This document shows, one piece after another, positions 23,665 through 31,599 of a stretch of DNA of 64,000 bases. How positions within the stretch are numbered: the stretch's first letter is position 1; each line of letters starts with the position of its first letter. The DNA comes from Streptomyces sp. FIT100. Lineage in GTDB: Bacteria; Actinomycetota; Actinomycetes; Streptomycetales; Streptomycetaceae. The stretch is from positions 7,163,526 to 7,227,525 of the forward strand of contig NZ_CP075715.1 in NCBI RefSeq assembly GCF_024584805.1, given 5' to 3'. The notes beneath the pieces were generated by a model. It did not search any database and had not been told where the DNA came from. It saw only the letters and a list, made by a program, of their open reading frames with translations. A program made the translations under genes and the position numbers.

Positions 23665-24606
23665 TCAGTGGCAGAGCCCCGCCTCGTGCGCGGCATGACC
23701 GCTCGGCTCCAGCTGGAACGTGCAGTGCTCGACGTCGAAGTGCGAGCCCAGGCAGCCCTGGAGATCGTGCAGCATCTTCTCGTGGCCGACCGCGTCCAGG
23801 ACGTCCTGCGCGACCACGACATGGGCGGAGAGCACCGGCATCCCCGAGGTGATCGTCCAGGCGTGCAGATCGTGGACGTCCTCCACGCCGGGCAGGGCAC
23901 GTATGTGCTCGCGCACCTCCGCCATGTCGACCCCCTTCGGCGCCGCCTCCAGGAGCACGTCCAGCGTCTCCCGCAGCAGCTTGACCGTCCGGGGCACGAT
24001 CATCAGGCCGATCAGCAGGGAGGCGATCGGGTCGGCGGCCTGCCAGCCGGTGGCCAGGATGATGACCGCCGAGATCAGCACGGTCAGCGAGCCGAGGGTG
24101 TCGGCGAGGACCTCCAGATAGGCCCCGCGCACGTTCAGGCTCTCCTTCTGGCCGCGCATCAGCAGGGTGAGCGACACCATGTTGGCGACCAGGCCGACGA
24201 CCGCGAACGCGATGGTCAGGCCGCCGTTGGTGTCGGCCGGGGTGATGAAGCGCTGGACCGCCTCGTAGAGCAGATAGCCGCCGACGCAGAGCAGCAGCAG
24301 GCAGTTGGCGAGCGCGGCGAGGATCTCGGCACGGGCGAAGCCGAAGGTGCGGCTGGTGTCGGCGGGGCGGTTGGCGAAGTGGATCGCGAGCAGCGCCATC
24401 GCGAGGCCGAGGCCGTCCGTGGCCATGTGCGCGGCGTCGGCGACGAGGGCCAGCGAGTCGGCAAGGATCCCGCCGACGATCTCCAGCGCCATCACGCCGA
24501 GGGTGATCGCCAGGGCGATCCGCAGACGTCCTTTGTAGGCGGCGGCCGCGGTGCCGGTCGGTGGGGGACCGCCGTGCGCGTGTCCGTGGTCGTGCCCAGC
24601 CCCCAT
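23665..24606 (-). CDS. cation diffusion facilitator family transporter
   Basis: A 313-residue CDF efflux protein exporting Zn2+ or a similar divalent metal by proton antiport. An N-terminal His-rich stretch (HDHGHAHGG) precedes six membrane helices; helix 2 carries DAAHMATDG and helix 5 LADTLGS, the paired H/D metal-binding residues of the family. The C-terminal cytoplasmic domain (residues ~215-300) has HDLHAW and further histidines as in metal-sensing members. Metal choice is not determinable. Separated from galE by a hairpin and a tandem repeat. Confidence 0.88.
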   Translation of the reverse strand: MGAGHDHGHAHGGPPPTGTAAAAYKGRLRIALAITLGVMALEIVGGILADSLALVADAAHMATDGLGLAMALLAIHFANRPADTSRTFGFARAEILAALANCLLLLCVGGYLLYEAVQRFITPADTNGGLTIAFAVVGLVANMVSLTLLMRGQKESLNVRGAYLEVLADTLGSLTVLISAVIILATGWQAADPIASLLIGLMIVPRTVKLLRETLDVLLEAAPKGVDMAEVREHIRALPGVEDVHDLHAWTITSGMPVLSAHVVVAQDVLDAVGHEKMLHDLQGCLGSHFDVEHCTFQLEPSGHAAHEAGLCH

Positions 24607-24706
24607 GCGAGCCGCCTCCCGGATTGTGGGTCCGATCTGTCCGAGTGGCCAGTGAACTACGGGTGGGGGGTATCGGGCAACACGACGCTGAACACCGTTG
24701 TCATAT

Positions 24707-24740
24707 GCTCTGACCTGCGGCGATGGCCCCAGGTCAGAGC
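24707..24740. terminator. hairpin downstream of the galE-like gene
   Basis: GCTCTGACCT (24707-24716) and AGGTCAGAGC (24731-24740) are perfect complements with a 14-base loop, 90 bp past the minus-strand stop. It may terminate the epimerase transcript or act as an operator for the CDF gene. Confidence 0.5.
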
Positions 24741-24778
24741 GTTGCGGGCGGACTGTGGATCAATGGTTGTGGATCAAC

Positions 24779-24834
24779 GGCTGGGGATCAGCGAGTGCGG
24801 TTCAGCGGCTGGGGATCAGCGGGTGCGGTTCAGC
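24779..24834. repeat. 28-bp tandem repeat, two copies
   Basis: CGGCTGGGGATCAGCG(A/G)GTGC followed by GGTTCAG occurs twice in tandem, just beyond and touching the stop codon of the epimerase gene, with degenerate partial copies on both sides. Confidence 0.7.
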
Positions 24835-25849
24835 GGGTGCGGATCTCCGGGTGGTGCAGCAGCCATCCCTCCCAGGCCGACTCGACCATCTCGCGCACCC
24901 CGCGCGTCGCCGTCCAGCCGAGCTCCTTGCCGATCCGCTCCACCGACGCCACGGCCCGCGCCGCGTCACCGGCCCGGCGCGGCTCGACCATGGCGGGGAC
25001 GCCGGAGCCCGTCACCTCGGCGACGATGCGGGCGAGCTCGCGGACGGAGACGCCCTCGCCGCGGCCGATGTTCACGGTGAGGTCCTCGGCGCCGGAGCCG
25101 GCACCGATGCCCTCGTCCTCGCCGTCCGCATCGCTCTCGGCGAGCCGGCGGGCCACGGTGAGGTGGGCGTCGGCGAGGTCGGCGACATGGATGTAGTCGC
25201 GGATGCAGGTGCCGTCGGGGGTGGGGTAGTCGTCGCCGAAGATCCGCGGCGGCTCGCCGCGGGTGATCCGGTCGAAGAACATCGGGATGATGTTGAACAC
25301 CCCGGTGTCGGCGAGCTCGGGGCGCGCGGCGCCGGCCACGTTGAAGTAGCGCAGGCATGCTGTGGTGATGCCGTGGGCCCGTCCGGTGGCCCGCACCAGC
25401 CACTCGCCGGCCAGCTTGGTCTCGCCGTACGGGTTGATCGGGACCGCCGGGGTGTCCTCCGTGATGAGCTCCACATCCGGGACGCCGTAGACGGCCGCGG
25501 AGGAGGAGAAGAGGAAGCTCCGTACGTCCGCCGCGACCACGGCCTCCATCAGGACCGTCAGCCCGTACACGTTCTCGCGGTAGTAGCGCAGCGGCTGCTC
25601 GACGGACTCGCCGACCTGCTTCTTCGCCGCGAGATGCACCACACCCGTGACCGCGTGCCCGGCGAGCGTCCGGTCCAGCAGCTCCCGGTCGAGCAGCGAA
25701 CCGCGCACCAGTGGCACACCGTCCGGCAGCCGCTCGGGAACCCCGGTCGACATGTCGTCGAGCACGACGACCCGCTCACCGGCTCCGGCCATGGCATGCG
25801 CCACATGCGCCCCGATGTACCCCGCACCACCTGTGATCAGCCACGTCAT
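24830..25849 (-). CDS. galE: UDP-glucose 4-epimerase-like NAD-dependent epimerase
   Basis: A 339-residue short-chain dehydrogenase/epimerase. The NAD motif TGGAGYIGAH starts at residue 6, the catalytic Ser and Tyr/Lys lie in FSSSAAVYG and NPYGETK, and the C-terminal region has the GalE-type GDDYPTPDGTCIRDYIHV substrate motif. A short acidic insertion (DADGEDEGIGAGSGAED) interrupts the fold near residue 235. It likely makes UDP-galactose or a related sugar nucleotide. It is divergent from the phosphopolyol/glycan operon starting at 27241 and may supply its glycosyltransferase; an IS481 element now lies between them. Confidence 0.85.
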   Translation of the reverse strand: MTWLITGGAGYIGAHVAHAMAGAGERVVVLDDMSTGVPERLPDGVPLVRGSLLDRELLDRTLAGHAVTGVVHLAAKKQVGESVEQPLRYYRENVYGLTVLMEAVVAADVRSFLFSSSAAVYGVPDVELITEDTPAVPINPYGETKLAGEWLVRATGRAHGITTACLRYFNVAGAARPELADTGVFNIIPMFFDRITRGEPPRIFGDDYPTPDGTCIRDYIHVADLADAHLTVARRLAESDADGEDEGIGAGSGAEDLTVNIGRGEGVSVRELARIVAEVTGSGVPAMVEPRRAGDAARAVASVERIGKELGWTATRGVREMVESAWEGWLLHHPEIRTR

Positions 25850-25861
25850 GGCCCCCACCCT

Positions 25862-25893
25862 AGGCCGTGTCCGGGGGATCCCGCCCGGCGTAC
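25862..25893. mobile_element. possible left-end remnant of a MITE
   Basis: TAGGCCGTGTCC followed by GGGGGATCCCGCCCGGC resembles left ends of the other CTAG-associated elements here, and it begins within CCTAGG. No matching right end was found before or after the IS481 element. Confidence 0.25.
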
Positions 25894-25940
25894 GGCGCCG
25901 GTTTGTGGGGCGTGCCGTGGATCCACGATGATGATCTAGG

Positions 25941-27051
25941 TGTACTGCCCAGCCAGGTTGGTCGAGTTTGTGTGACGACACGGTCTGAATCTGTGAGATG
26001 GGGAAGGCCTCCGGTTGTGGAGTGGAGCTGTCGAGGAACCGCTCCGCCAACCAGGAGGCCTTCGTGTCTCACGCTAACGCTGCTTTGACTCCCCGTGCCC
26101 GTCTTCGGCTGGCGCGTCTGATTGTCGATGACGGCTGGCCGGTCGCCCGTGCGGCCGAACGCTACGACGTGTCCTGGCCGACCGCCAAGCGGTGGGCCGA
26201 CCGTTACGCCGAGTCCGGGCCGGTGGCGATGGCTGACCGGTCCTCCCGGCCGCACCGCAGTCCTGCCCGAACACCGCAGCCGCTGGTCCGCAAGATCGTG
26301 CACCTGCGCTGGAAGCAACGTCTGGGCCCGGTCCAGATCGCCGGACGGCTGGGCATGCCCGCCTCCACCGTCCACGCAGTCCTGACCCGCTGCCGGATCA
26401 ACCGCCTGTCCCACATCGACCGCGCCACCGGCGAGCCGGTCCGCCGCTACGAGCACGATCATCCCGGCGCAATGCTCCACATCGACGTCAAGAAGCTCGG
26501 GAACGTGCCCGACGGCGGCGGCTGGCGCTACGTCGGACGCGTCCAGGGCCGCAAGAACCGTGCCGCAACACCCGACAAGCCCCGCAACAAGTACCGAGGA
26601 CCACTACTGGGAACCGCGTTCGTCCACACCGTCATCGACGACCATTCCCGCGTCGCCTACGCCGAGATCCGCGACGACGAGATGGCCGCCACCGCGGTCG
26701 ACGTCCTGCGGCGCGCGGTAGCCTGGTTCGCCGCCCGAGGGGTGACCATCGAGCGGGTCCTCACCGACAACGGCTCGGCCTACCGCTCCCGGCACTGGAC
26801 ACAAGCCTGCACCGAGCTCGGCATCACACCGAAGAAGACCCGCCCCTACCGGCCACAGACCAACGGCAAGGTCGAACGCTTCCACCGCACCCTCGCCGAC
26901 GGCTGGGCCCTCGGCCGCTTCTACCCCAGCGAATCAGCCCGCCGTAAAGCCCTGCCAGCCTGGCTCCATCACTACAATCACCACCGCCCCCACACCGCGA
27001 CCGGCGGCAAACCACCCATCACCAGGTTGACCAACGTCCCCAGGCAATACA
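25941..27051 (+). mobile_element. IS481-family insertion sequence, complete
   Basis: An 1111-bp element with imperfect 23-bp terminal inverted repeats, TGTACTGCCCAGCCAGGTTGGTC on the left and the complement of TGTATTGCCTGGGGACGTTGGTC on the right (16-18 matching positions). A 6-bp target duplication TCTAGG flanks it at 25935-25940 and 27052-27057. It carries one intact DDE transposase gene. It sits between the divergent galE-like gene and the CDP-alcohol phosphatidyltransferase operon, splitting what was presumably a common regulatory region. Confidence 0.92.
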
Positions 27052-27056
27052 TCTAG
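26064..27056 (+). CDS. IS481-family DDE transposase
   Basis: A 330-residue transposase. The GTG at 26064 is the likely start, with AGGAGG six bases upstream; an in-frame ATG at 25998 has no site. An N-terminal helix-turn-helix (residues ~20-110) precedes the integrase core with catalytic D141 (HIDVKKLG), D235 (LTDNGSAY) and E271 (NGKVERFHR). The final codon and TAG stop cross the right end of the element: the element contributes only the A of the last Ile codon, and the flanking TCTAGG duplication supplies the rest, including the stop. The gene is full-length and probably active. Confidence 0.93.
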   Translation: MSHANAALTPRARLRLARLIVDDGWPVARAAERYDVSWPTAKRWADRYAESGPVAMADRSSRPHRSPARTPQPLVRKIVHLRWKQRLGPVQIAGRLGMPASTVHAVLTRCRINRLSHIDRATGEPVRRYEHDHPGAMLHIDVKKLGNVPDGGGWRYVGRVQGRKNRAATPDKPRNKYRGPLLGTAFVHTVIDDHSRVAYAEIRDDEMAATAVDVLRRAVAWFAARGVTIERVLTDNGSAYRSRHWTQACTELGITPKKTRPYRPQTNGKVERFHRTLADGWALGRFYPSESARRKALPAWLHHYNHHRPHTATGGKPPITRLTNVPRQYI

Positions 27057-27240
27057 GAGTGGCGGGGCACGGCGGGGGCGCCGCAGGAAGCCGGACGGGG
27101 GAGCCCGGGTGTCCTGTCCGGGAAACCTCGGTGAACTCGGGCTTCCGTTCATCCGATAGCCTCTGCCGACGTGCCGCCGCCCGGGTGCCGGGCCGAGCCG
27201 CCGTGCACAGCCATCCGCAAGCGCCAAGGAGTGAGTCCGT

Positions 27241-29040
27241 CTGTCGACCGCCATCCTCACCGGTCCGCCGGTACCCGGATCGCCGCTCGAAGGCGATCTG
27301 CGGTCGCTGGGCTTCGACGTACGAGTCGCCGCAGGCGCCGACGAGACCGCCGAGCTGCTCGCCGCGGTGCCGGCCGCCGAGCGCGTCGCCCTCGTCGACC
27401 CGCGCTTCGTCGGCCACGTCCACGCCCTCCGGCTCGCCCTGACGGACCCCCGCTTCCCCGCGTCCGCCGTCCCGGGCGCCGTCACGGCCCAGGCCGAGGC
27501 GCGGCCCGCGCTGCTCGCGGCGCTGAAGGCCGCGCCGGCCGCCGACACCGCCCGCGTCGCCGATGCACTCGGCGCCGAGGGGACCACCCCGCACCGGCCC
27601 GAGCTCGGCTCGCTCGTGGCGACCGTCCCCGACGACCCCCAGGCGCGCAACGAGGCCCGGCAGGCCGTCGCCGCCGTCGACGACGAGGACGTACGGCTGC
27701 GCTCCGCCGTGAAGGCCCGCGACGGGTTCTTCACCACCTTCTTCATCAGCCCGTACTCGCGGTACATCGCCCGCTGGTGCGCGCGGCGCGGCCTGACCCC
27801 GAACCAGGTCACCACCGCGTCGCTGCTCACCGCGCTGATAGCGGCCGGCTGCGCGGCCACCGGCACCCGCGGCGGCTTCGTCGCCGCCGGCGTCCTGCTG
27901 CTGTTCTCGTTCGTGCTGGACTGCACCGACGGACAGCTCGCCCGCTACTCGCTCCAGTACTCGACGATGGGCGCCTGGCTGGACGCCACCTTCGACCGGG
28001 CCAAGGAGTACGCGTACTACGCGGGCCTCGCCCTCGGAGCGGCCCGCGGCGGGGACGACGTGTGGGCGCTCGCGCTCGGCGCGATGATCCTCCAGACCTG
28101 CCGCCACGTCGTGGACTTCTCCTTCAACGAGGCGAACCACGACGCCACCGCGGCCGGAAAGTCCGTGACGGGCAGCCCCACCGCCGCCCTCTCCGAAAAG
28201 CTCGACAGCGTCGGCTGGACGGTCTGGGTCCGCCGGATGATCGTGCTGCCGATCGGCGAGCGCTGGGCCATGATCGCCGTGCTCACGGCCGTCGCCACGC
28301 CCCGCATCGTCTTCTACGCCCTGCTCATCGGTTGTGGCTTCGCCGCGACGTACACCACGGCGGGCCGTGTGCTGCGCTCGCTGACGCGCAGGGCGAGGAG
28401 GACGGACCGCGCGGCACAGGCCCTCGCCGACCTCGCCGACTCGGGCACGCTCGCCGAGAGCTTCGCCGCCGCCTTCGCGGACACCGCCCGCAGGCTGCCC
28501 GGCTTCGCTCCGCTCGCGGTGGCCGCGGCCGGCGGGGCCGCCGTCACCGGCGCCGCCGCCTTCGCGCCGGTCGGCAGCTGGTGGCCGGTCGTCGGCGCCG
28601 CGCTGTACGTCACCACCTCCGGCTTCGCCGTCGCCCGCCCCCTCAAGGGCGCGCTCGACTGGCTGGTCCCCCCGGTCTTCCGTGCCGTGGAGTACGGCGT
28701 GATCCTGCTCCTCGCCGCCCGCTCGGAGGTGAACGGCGCACTTCCGGCAGCTTTCGGCCTGGTGGCCGCAGTCGCCTACCATCACTACGACACGGTGTAC
28801 CGCATCCGCGGTGGCACGGGCGCGCCGCCTGCCTGGCTGGTGCGGACGATCGGCGGGCATGAAGGCCGCACGCTGGCGGTGGCGGTACTGGCCGCGCTCC
28901 TGGCGTCGGGCGGCACCGGCTTCCCCGTCGCGCTCACCGTCCTCGCGGTGGCCGTGGCGCTGGTGGTGCTCGTGGAGTCCATCCGTTTCTGGGTCTCCGC
29001 CGGAGCACCCGCCGTACATGACGAAGGAGAACCCGCATGA
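27241..29040 (+). CDS. large CDP-alcohol phosphatidyltransferase family protein
   Basis: A ~599-residue membrane enzyme that should displace CMP from a CDP-alcohol. The core motif DCTDGQLAR-x8-GAWLDATFD (from about residue 227) has all four metal-binding Asp of the family (D-x2-D-G-x2-A-R-x8-9-G-x3-D-x3-D). About 160 residues precede the membrane domain and resemble nothing certain; the C-terminal ~200 residues add more helices. A TGA at 27232 closes the frame just upstream, AAGGAG lies at 27226-27231, and the codon nine bases later is CTG, so I infer a CTG start reading (M)STAILTGPP. The next usual start, GTG at 27367, would remove 42 plausible residues. First gene of the operon; its stop overlaps the next ATG. 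Confidence 0.8.
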   Translation: MSTAILTGPPVPGSPLEGDLRSLGFDVRVAAGADETAELLAAVPAAERVALVDPRFVGHVHALRLALTDPRFPASAVPGAVTAQAEARPALLAALKAAPAADTARVADALGAEGTTPHRPELGSLVATVPDDPQARNEARQAVAAVDDEDVRLRSAVKARDGFFTTFFISPYSRYIARWCARRGLTPNQVTTASLLTALIAAGCAATGTRGGFVAAGVLLLFSFVLDCTDGQLARYSLQYSTMGAWLDATFDRAKEYAYYAGLALGAARGGDDVWALALGAMILQTCRHVVDFSFNEANHDATAAGKSVTGSPTAALSEKLDSVGWTVWVRRMIVLPIGERWAMIAVLTAVATPRIVFYALLIGCGFAATYTTAGRVLRSLTRRARRTDRAAQALADLADSGTLAESFAAAFADTARRLPGFAPLAVAAAGGAAVTGAAAFAPVGSWWPVVGAALYVTTSGFAVARPLKGALDWLVPPVFRAVEYGVILLLAARSEVNGALPAAFGLVAAVAYHHYDTVYRIRGGTGAPPAWLVRTIGGHEGRTLAVAVLAALLASGGTGFPVALTVLAVAVALVVLVESIRFWVSAGAPAVHDEGEPA

Positions 29041-29789
29041 TCGGCCTCGTACTGGCAGCCGGTGCAGGACGGCGTCTGCGTCCGTACACCGACGCGCTTC
29101 CGAAGGCCCTCGTGCCCGTAGGCCCTGAACAGGACGGCGCTGCCAGGACCGTCCTCGACCTCACCCTCGCCAACTTCGCCGAGGTCGGCCTGACCGAGGT
29201 CGCCGTCGTCGTCGGCTACCGCAAGGAAGCCGTGTACGCGCGCAAGGCCGAGCTGGAGGCCGCGTACGGCCTGACGCTGACGCTGATCGACAACGACAAG
29301 GCCGAGGAGTGGAACAACGCCTACTCCCTGTGGTGCGCGCGTGACGTCCTGAAGCAGGGTGTGATCCTCGCCAACGGCGACACCGTCCACCCCGTCTCCG
29401 TCGAGCGGACGCTGCTCGCCGCCCGCGGCGACGGTCAGAAGATCATCCTCGCCCTCGACGCGGTGAAGCACCTCGCCGACGAGGAGATGAAGGTCATCAC
29501 CTCCGACGGCCAGGGCGTCCGCACCATCACCAAGCTGATGGACCCGGCCACCGCCACCGGCGAGTACATCGGCGTCACCCTCATCGAGCCCGAGGCGGCG
29601 GACGAGCTCGCCGACGCCCTCAAGGCCACCTTCGAGCGCGACCCCGACCTCTACTACGAGGACGGCTACCAGGAGCTGGTGAACCGCGGCTTCCGGATCG
29701 ACGTCGCGCCGATCGGCGACGTCAGGTGGGTCGAGATCGACAACCACGACGACCTCGCCAAGGGCCGGGAGATCGCGTGCCTGTACTGA
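29037..29789 (+). CDS. sugar/alcohol-phosphate nucleotidyltransferase (CTP-type likely)
   Basis: A 250-residue nucleotidyltransferase of the GT-A-like pyrophosphorylase fold. The nucleotide-binding signature LAAGAGRRLRPYTDALPKAL begins at residue 6, with ANGDTV near residue 110 as the metal-binding site and EIDNHDDL at the C-terminus. This arrangement resembles phosphocholine and inositol-phosphate cytidylyltransferases, so with the flanking CDP-alcohol phosphatidyltransferases a CDP-activated alcohol is the expected product (inference). ATGA overlap with the gene before, 13-bp overlap with the gene after. Confidence 0.82.
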   Translation: MIGLVLAAGAGRRLRPYTDALPKALVPVGPEQDGAARTVLDLTLANFAEVGLTEVAVVVGYRKEAVYARKAELEAAYGLTLTLIDNDKAEEWNNAYSLWCARDVLKQGVILANGDTVHPVSVERTLLAARGDGQKIILALDAVKHLADEEMKVITSDGQGVRTITKLMDPATATGEYIGVTLIEPEAADELADALKATFERDPDLYYEDGYQELVNRGFRIDVAPIGDVRWVEIDNHDDLAKGREIACLY

Positions 29790-30838
29790 CCCGGCTCATC
29801 CCCTCACCCGTCGTCGTCGACATCCGCCCGGGTGCCCTCGACGATCTGCCCGGCCTCCTCGCCGACCAGCGGATCTCCGCGTCGGGCCGGCTGGCGTTCG
29901 CGATAAGCAACGGCTCCGGGCAGGCCCTGCGCGAGAAGCTCGCGCCGCTGCTGCCCGACGCCGACTGGTACGAGGTCGCGGGCGGCACGATCGACGCCGC
30001 GGTCACGCTCGCCGACAACATCAAGGGCCGGCGCTACGACGCGGTCGTCGGCCTCGGCGGCGGCAAGATCATCGACGTGACGAAGTACGCCGCGGCCCGG
30101 GTCGGCCTGCCGCTGGTGGCCGTCGCCACCAACCTCGCGCACGACGGACTCTGCTCCCCGGTCGCGACCCTCGACAACGACAACGGCCGGGGCTCCTACG
30201 GCGTCCCCACGCCGATCGCCGTCGTCATCGACCTGGACGTCATCCGCGAGGCCCCGGTCCGCTTCGTCCGGGCCGGCATCGGCGACACCATCTCCAATCT
30301 GTCGGCCATCGCCGACTGGGAGCTCTCGCACCGCATCACCGGCGAGCCGGTCGACGGACTGGCCGCCGCCATGGCCCGCACCGCGGGCGAGTCCGTCCTG
30401 CGCCACCCCGGCGGCGTCGGGGACGACGGCTTCCTGACGGTGCTGGCCGAGGGGCTGGTGCTGACCGGCATCGCCATGTCGATCAGCGGCGACACCCGGC
30501 CCTCGTCCGGCGCCTGCCACGAGATCAGCCACGCCTTCGACCTGCTCCACCCCAAGCGCTGCGCGCTCCACGGCGAGCAGGTCGGCATGGGCGCCGCCTT
30601 CGCGATGCACCTGCGCGGCGCCCGCGAGGAGTCCGGGCTCTTCGCCGACGTACTGCGCAACCACGGTCTGCCGGTCCTCCCCGAGGAGATCGGCTTCTCC
30701 GTCGACGAGTTCGTCGAGGCCGTGGAGTACGCGCCGCAGACCCGCCCCGGACGTTTCACCATCCTCGAGCACCTCGACCTGTCCACCGACCAGATCAGGG
30801 ACGCGTACGCCGACTATGCCAAGACCATCCGTAGCTGA
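29777..30838 (+). CDS. sn-glycerol-1-phosphate dehydrogenase homologue (iron-containing alcohol dehydrogenase superfamily)
   Basis: A 353-residue NAD(P)-dependent dehydrogenase with the fold and motifs of archaeal G1P dehydrogenase and Bacillus AraM, which reduce dihydroxyacetone phosphate to sn-glycerol-1-phosphate. The cofactor loop GGGKIID lies at 94-100, the substrate-side motif AHDGLCSP at 121-128, and metal ligands are D170 (GIGD), H248 (SSGACHEISHAFD) and H265 (HGEQVGMG). The GTG at 29777 has GGGAG upstream and overlaps the preceding gene. Between a nucleotidyltransferase and a CDP-alcohol transferase, it probably provides the alcohol phosphate. Another polyol phosphate remains possible. 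Confidence 0.82.
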   Translation: MPVLTRLIPSPVVVDIRPGALDDLPGLLADQRISASGRLAFAISNGSGQALREKLAPLLPDADWYEVAGGTIDAAVTLADNIKGRRYDAVVGLGGGKIIDVTKYAAARVGLPLVAVATNLAHDGLCSPVATLDNDNGRGSYGVPTPIAVVIDLDVIREAPVRFVRAGIGDTISNLSAIADWELSHRITGEPVDGLAAAMARTAGESVLRHPGGVGDDGFLTVLAEGLVLTGIAMSISGDTRPSSGACHEISHAFDLLHPKRCALHGEQVGMGAAFAMHLRGAREESGLFADVLRNHGLPVLPEEIGFSVDEFVEAVEYAPQTRPGRFTILEHLDLSTDQIRDAYADYAKTIRS

Positions 30839-31595
30839 ACTCCGTCCGGTCGTTCACCCGGAAGGAGTGAAGGACCGGCGGAGTGGTGAGCACTGGGCCG
30901 GGCGCCTCTACATGCGCGAGATCTCGCTGCACGTCGACCCGTACCTGGTGAACACGAGGATCACGCCGAACCAGCTCACCTGCCTGATGGTGGTCGTGGG
31001 CGTCATCGGCGGCGCAGCCCTGCTCGTGCCGGGTCTGACCGGCGCGATACTCGCAGCCGTGCTGTTCCAGATCTATCTGTTGCTCGACTGCGTCGACGGC
31101 GAGGTCGCCCGCTGGCGCAAGCAGACCTCCATCACCGGCGTCTACCTGGACCGGATCGGCCACTACCTGTGCGAGGCCGCGCTGCTCGTCGGCTTCGGAC
31201 TGCGCGGTGCCGATCTGTTCGGCTCGGGCCGTCCCGAGTGGCTCTGGGCCTTCCTCGGTACGCTCGCCGCGCTCGGCGCCATCCTGATCAAGGCCGAGAC
31301 CGACCTGGTCGACGTCGCCCGCACCCGCAGCGGACTGCCCGCCGTGAAGGACGAGGCATCCGTGCCCCGCTCCTCCGGGCTGGCGCTGGCCCGCCGGGCT
31401 GCGGCCGCACTCAAGTTCCACCGGCTCGTCGGCGGGATCGAGGCCAGCCTGTTCATCCTGGCCATGGCCGTACTCGACATGATCCAGGGCGATCTCTTCT
31501 TCACCCGTCTCGGCATCGCGGTCCTCGCCGGCATCGCGATCGTCCAGACACTGCTGCACCTGGTCTCGATCCTGGCATCCAACAGGCTGAGGTGA
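30816..31595 (+). CDS. small CDP-alcohol phosphatidyltransferase family protein with altered last Asp
   Basis: A 259-residue polytopic enzyme of the CDP-alcohol phosphatidyltransferase family. The motif begins D91-x2-D94-G-x2-A-R99 and continues to G108 and D112, but the fourth aspartate, usually the catalytic base, is His116 (LDRIGHY). The rest of the motif and the helices are intact, so this may be a subfamily variant rather than a dead enzyme. It overlaps the dehydrogenase gene by 23 bp. With the larger paralogue it would transfer the activated alcohol to lipid or carrier. Confidence 0.82.
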   Translation: MPRPSVAELRPVVHPEGVKDRRSGEHWAGRLYMREISLHVDPYLVNTRITPNQLTCLMVVVGVIGGAALLVPGLTGAILAAVLFQIYLLLDCVDGEVARWRKQTSITGVYLDRIGHYLCEAALLVGFGLRGADLFGSGRPEWLWAFLGTLAALGAILIKAETDLVDVARTRSGLPAVKDEASVPRSSGLALARRAAAALKFHRLVGGIEASLFILAMAVLDMIQGDLFFTRLGIAVLAGIAIVQTLLHLVSILASNRLR

Positions 31596-31599
31596 GCGC

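Noticed and set aside
24641..24720. Possible metal-responsive (Zur-type) operator before the CDF gene
   Set aside because: The AT-richer stretch around TGTCATATGC does not match a Zur-like palindrome well enough to call.
27019..29019. A 666-codon minus-strand frame opposite the large CDP-alcohol phosphatidyltransferase
   Set aside because: It lacks domains, is rich in Gly/Arg/Asp as usual for shadow frames, and lies opposite a gene with a complete catalytic motif.
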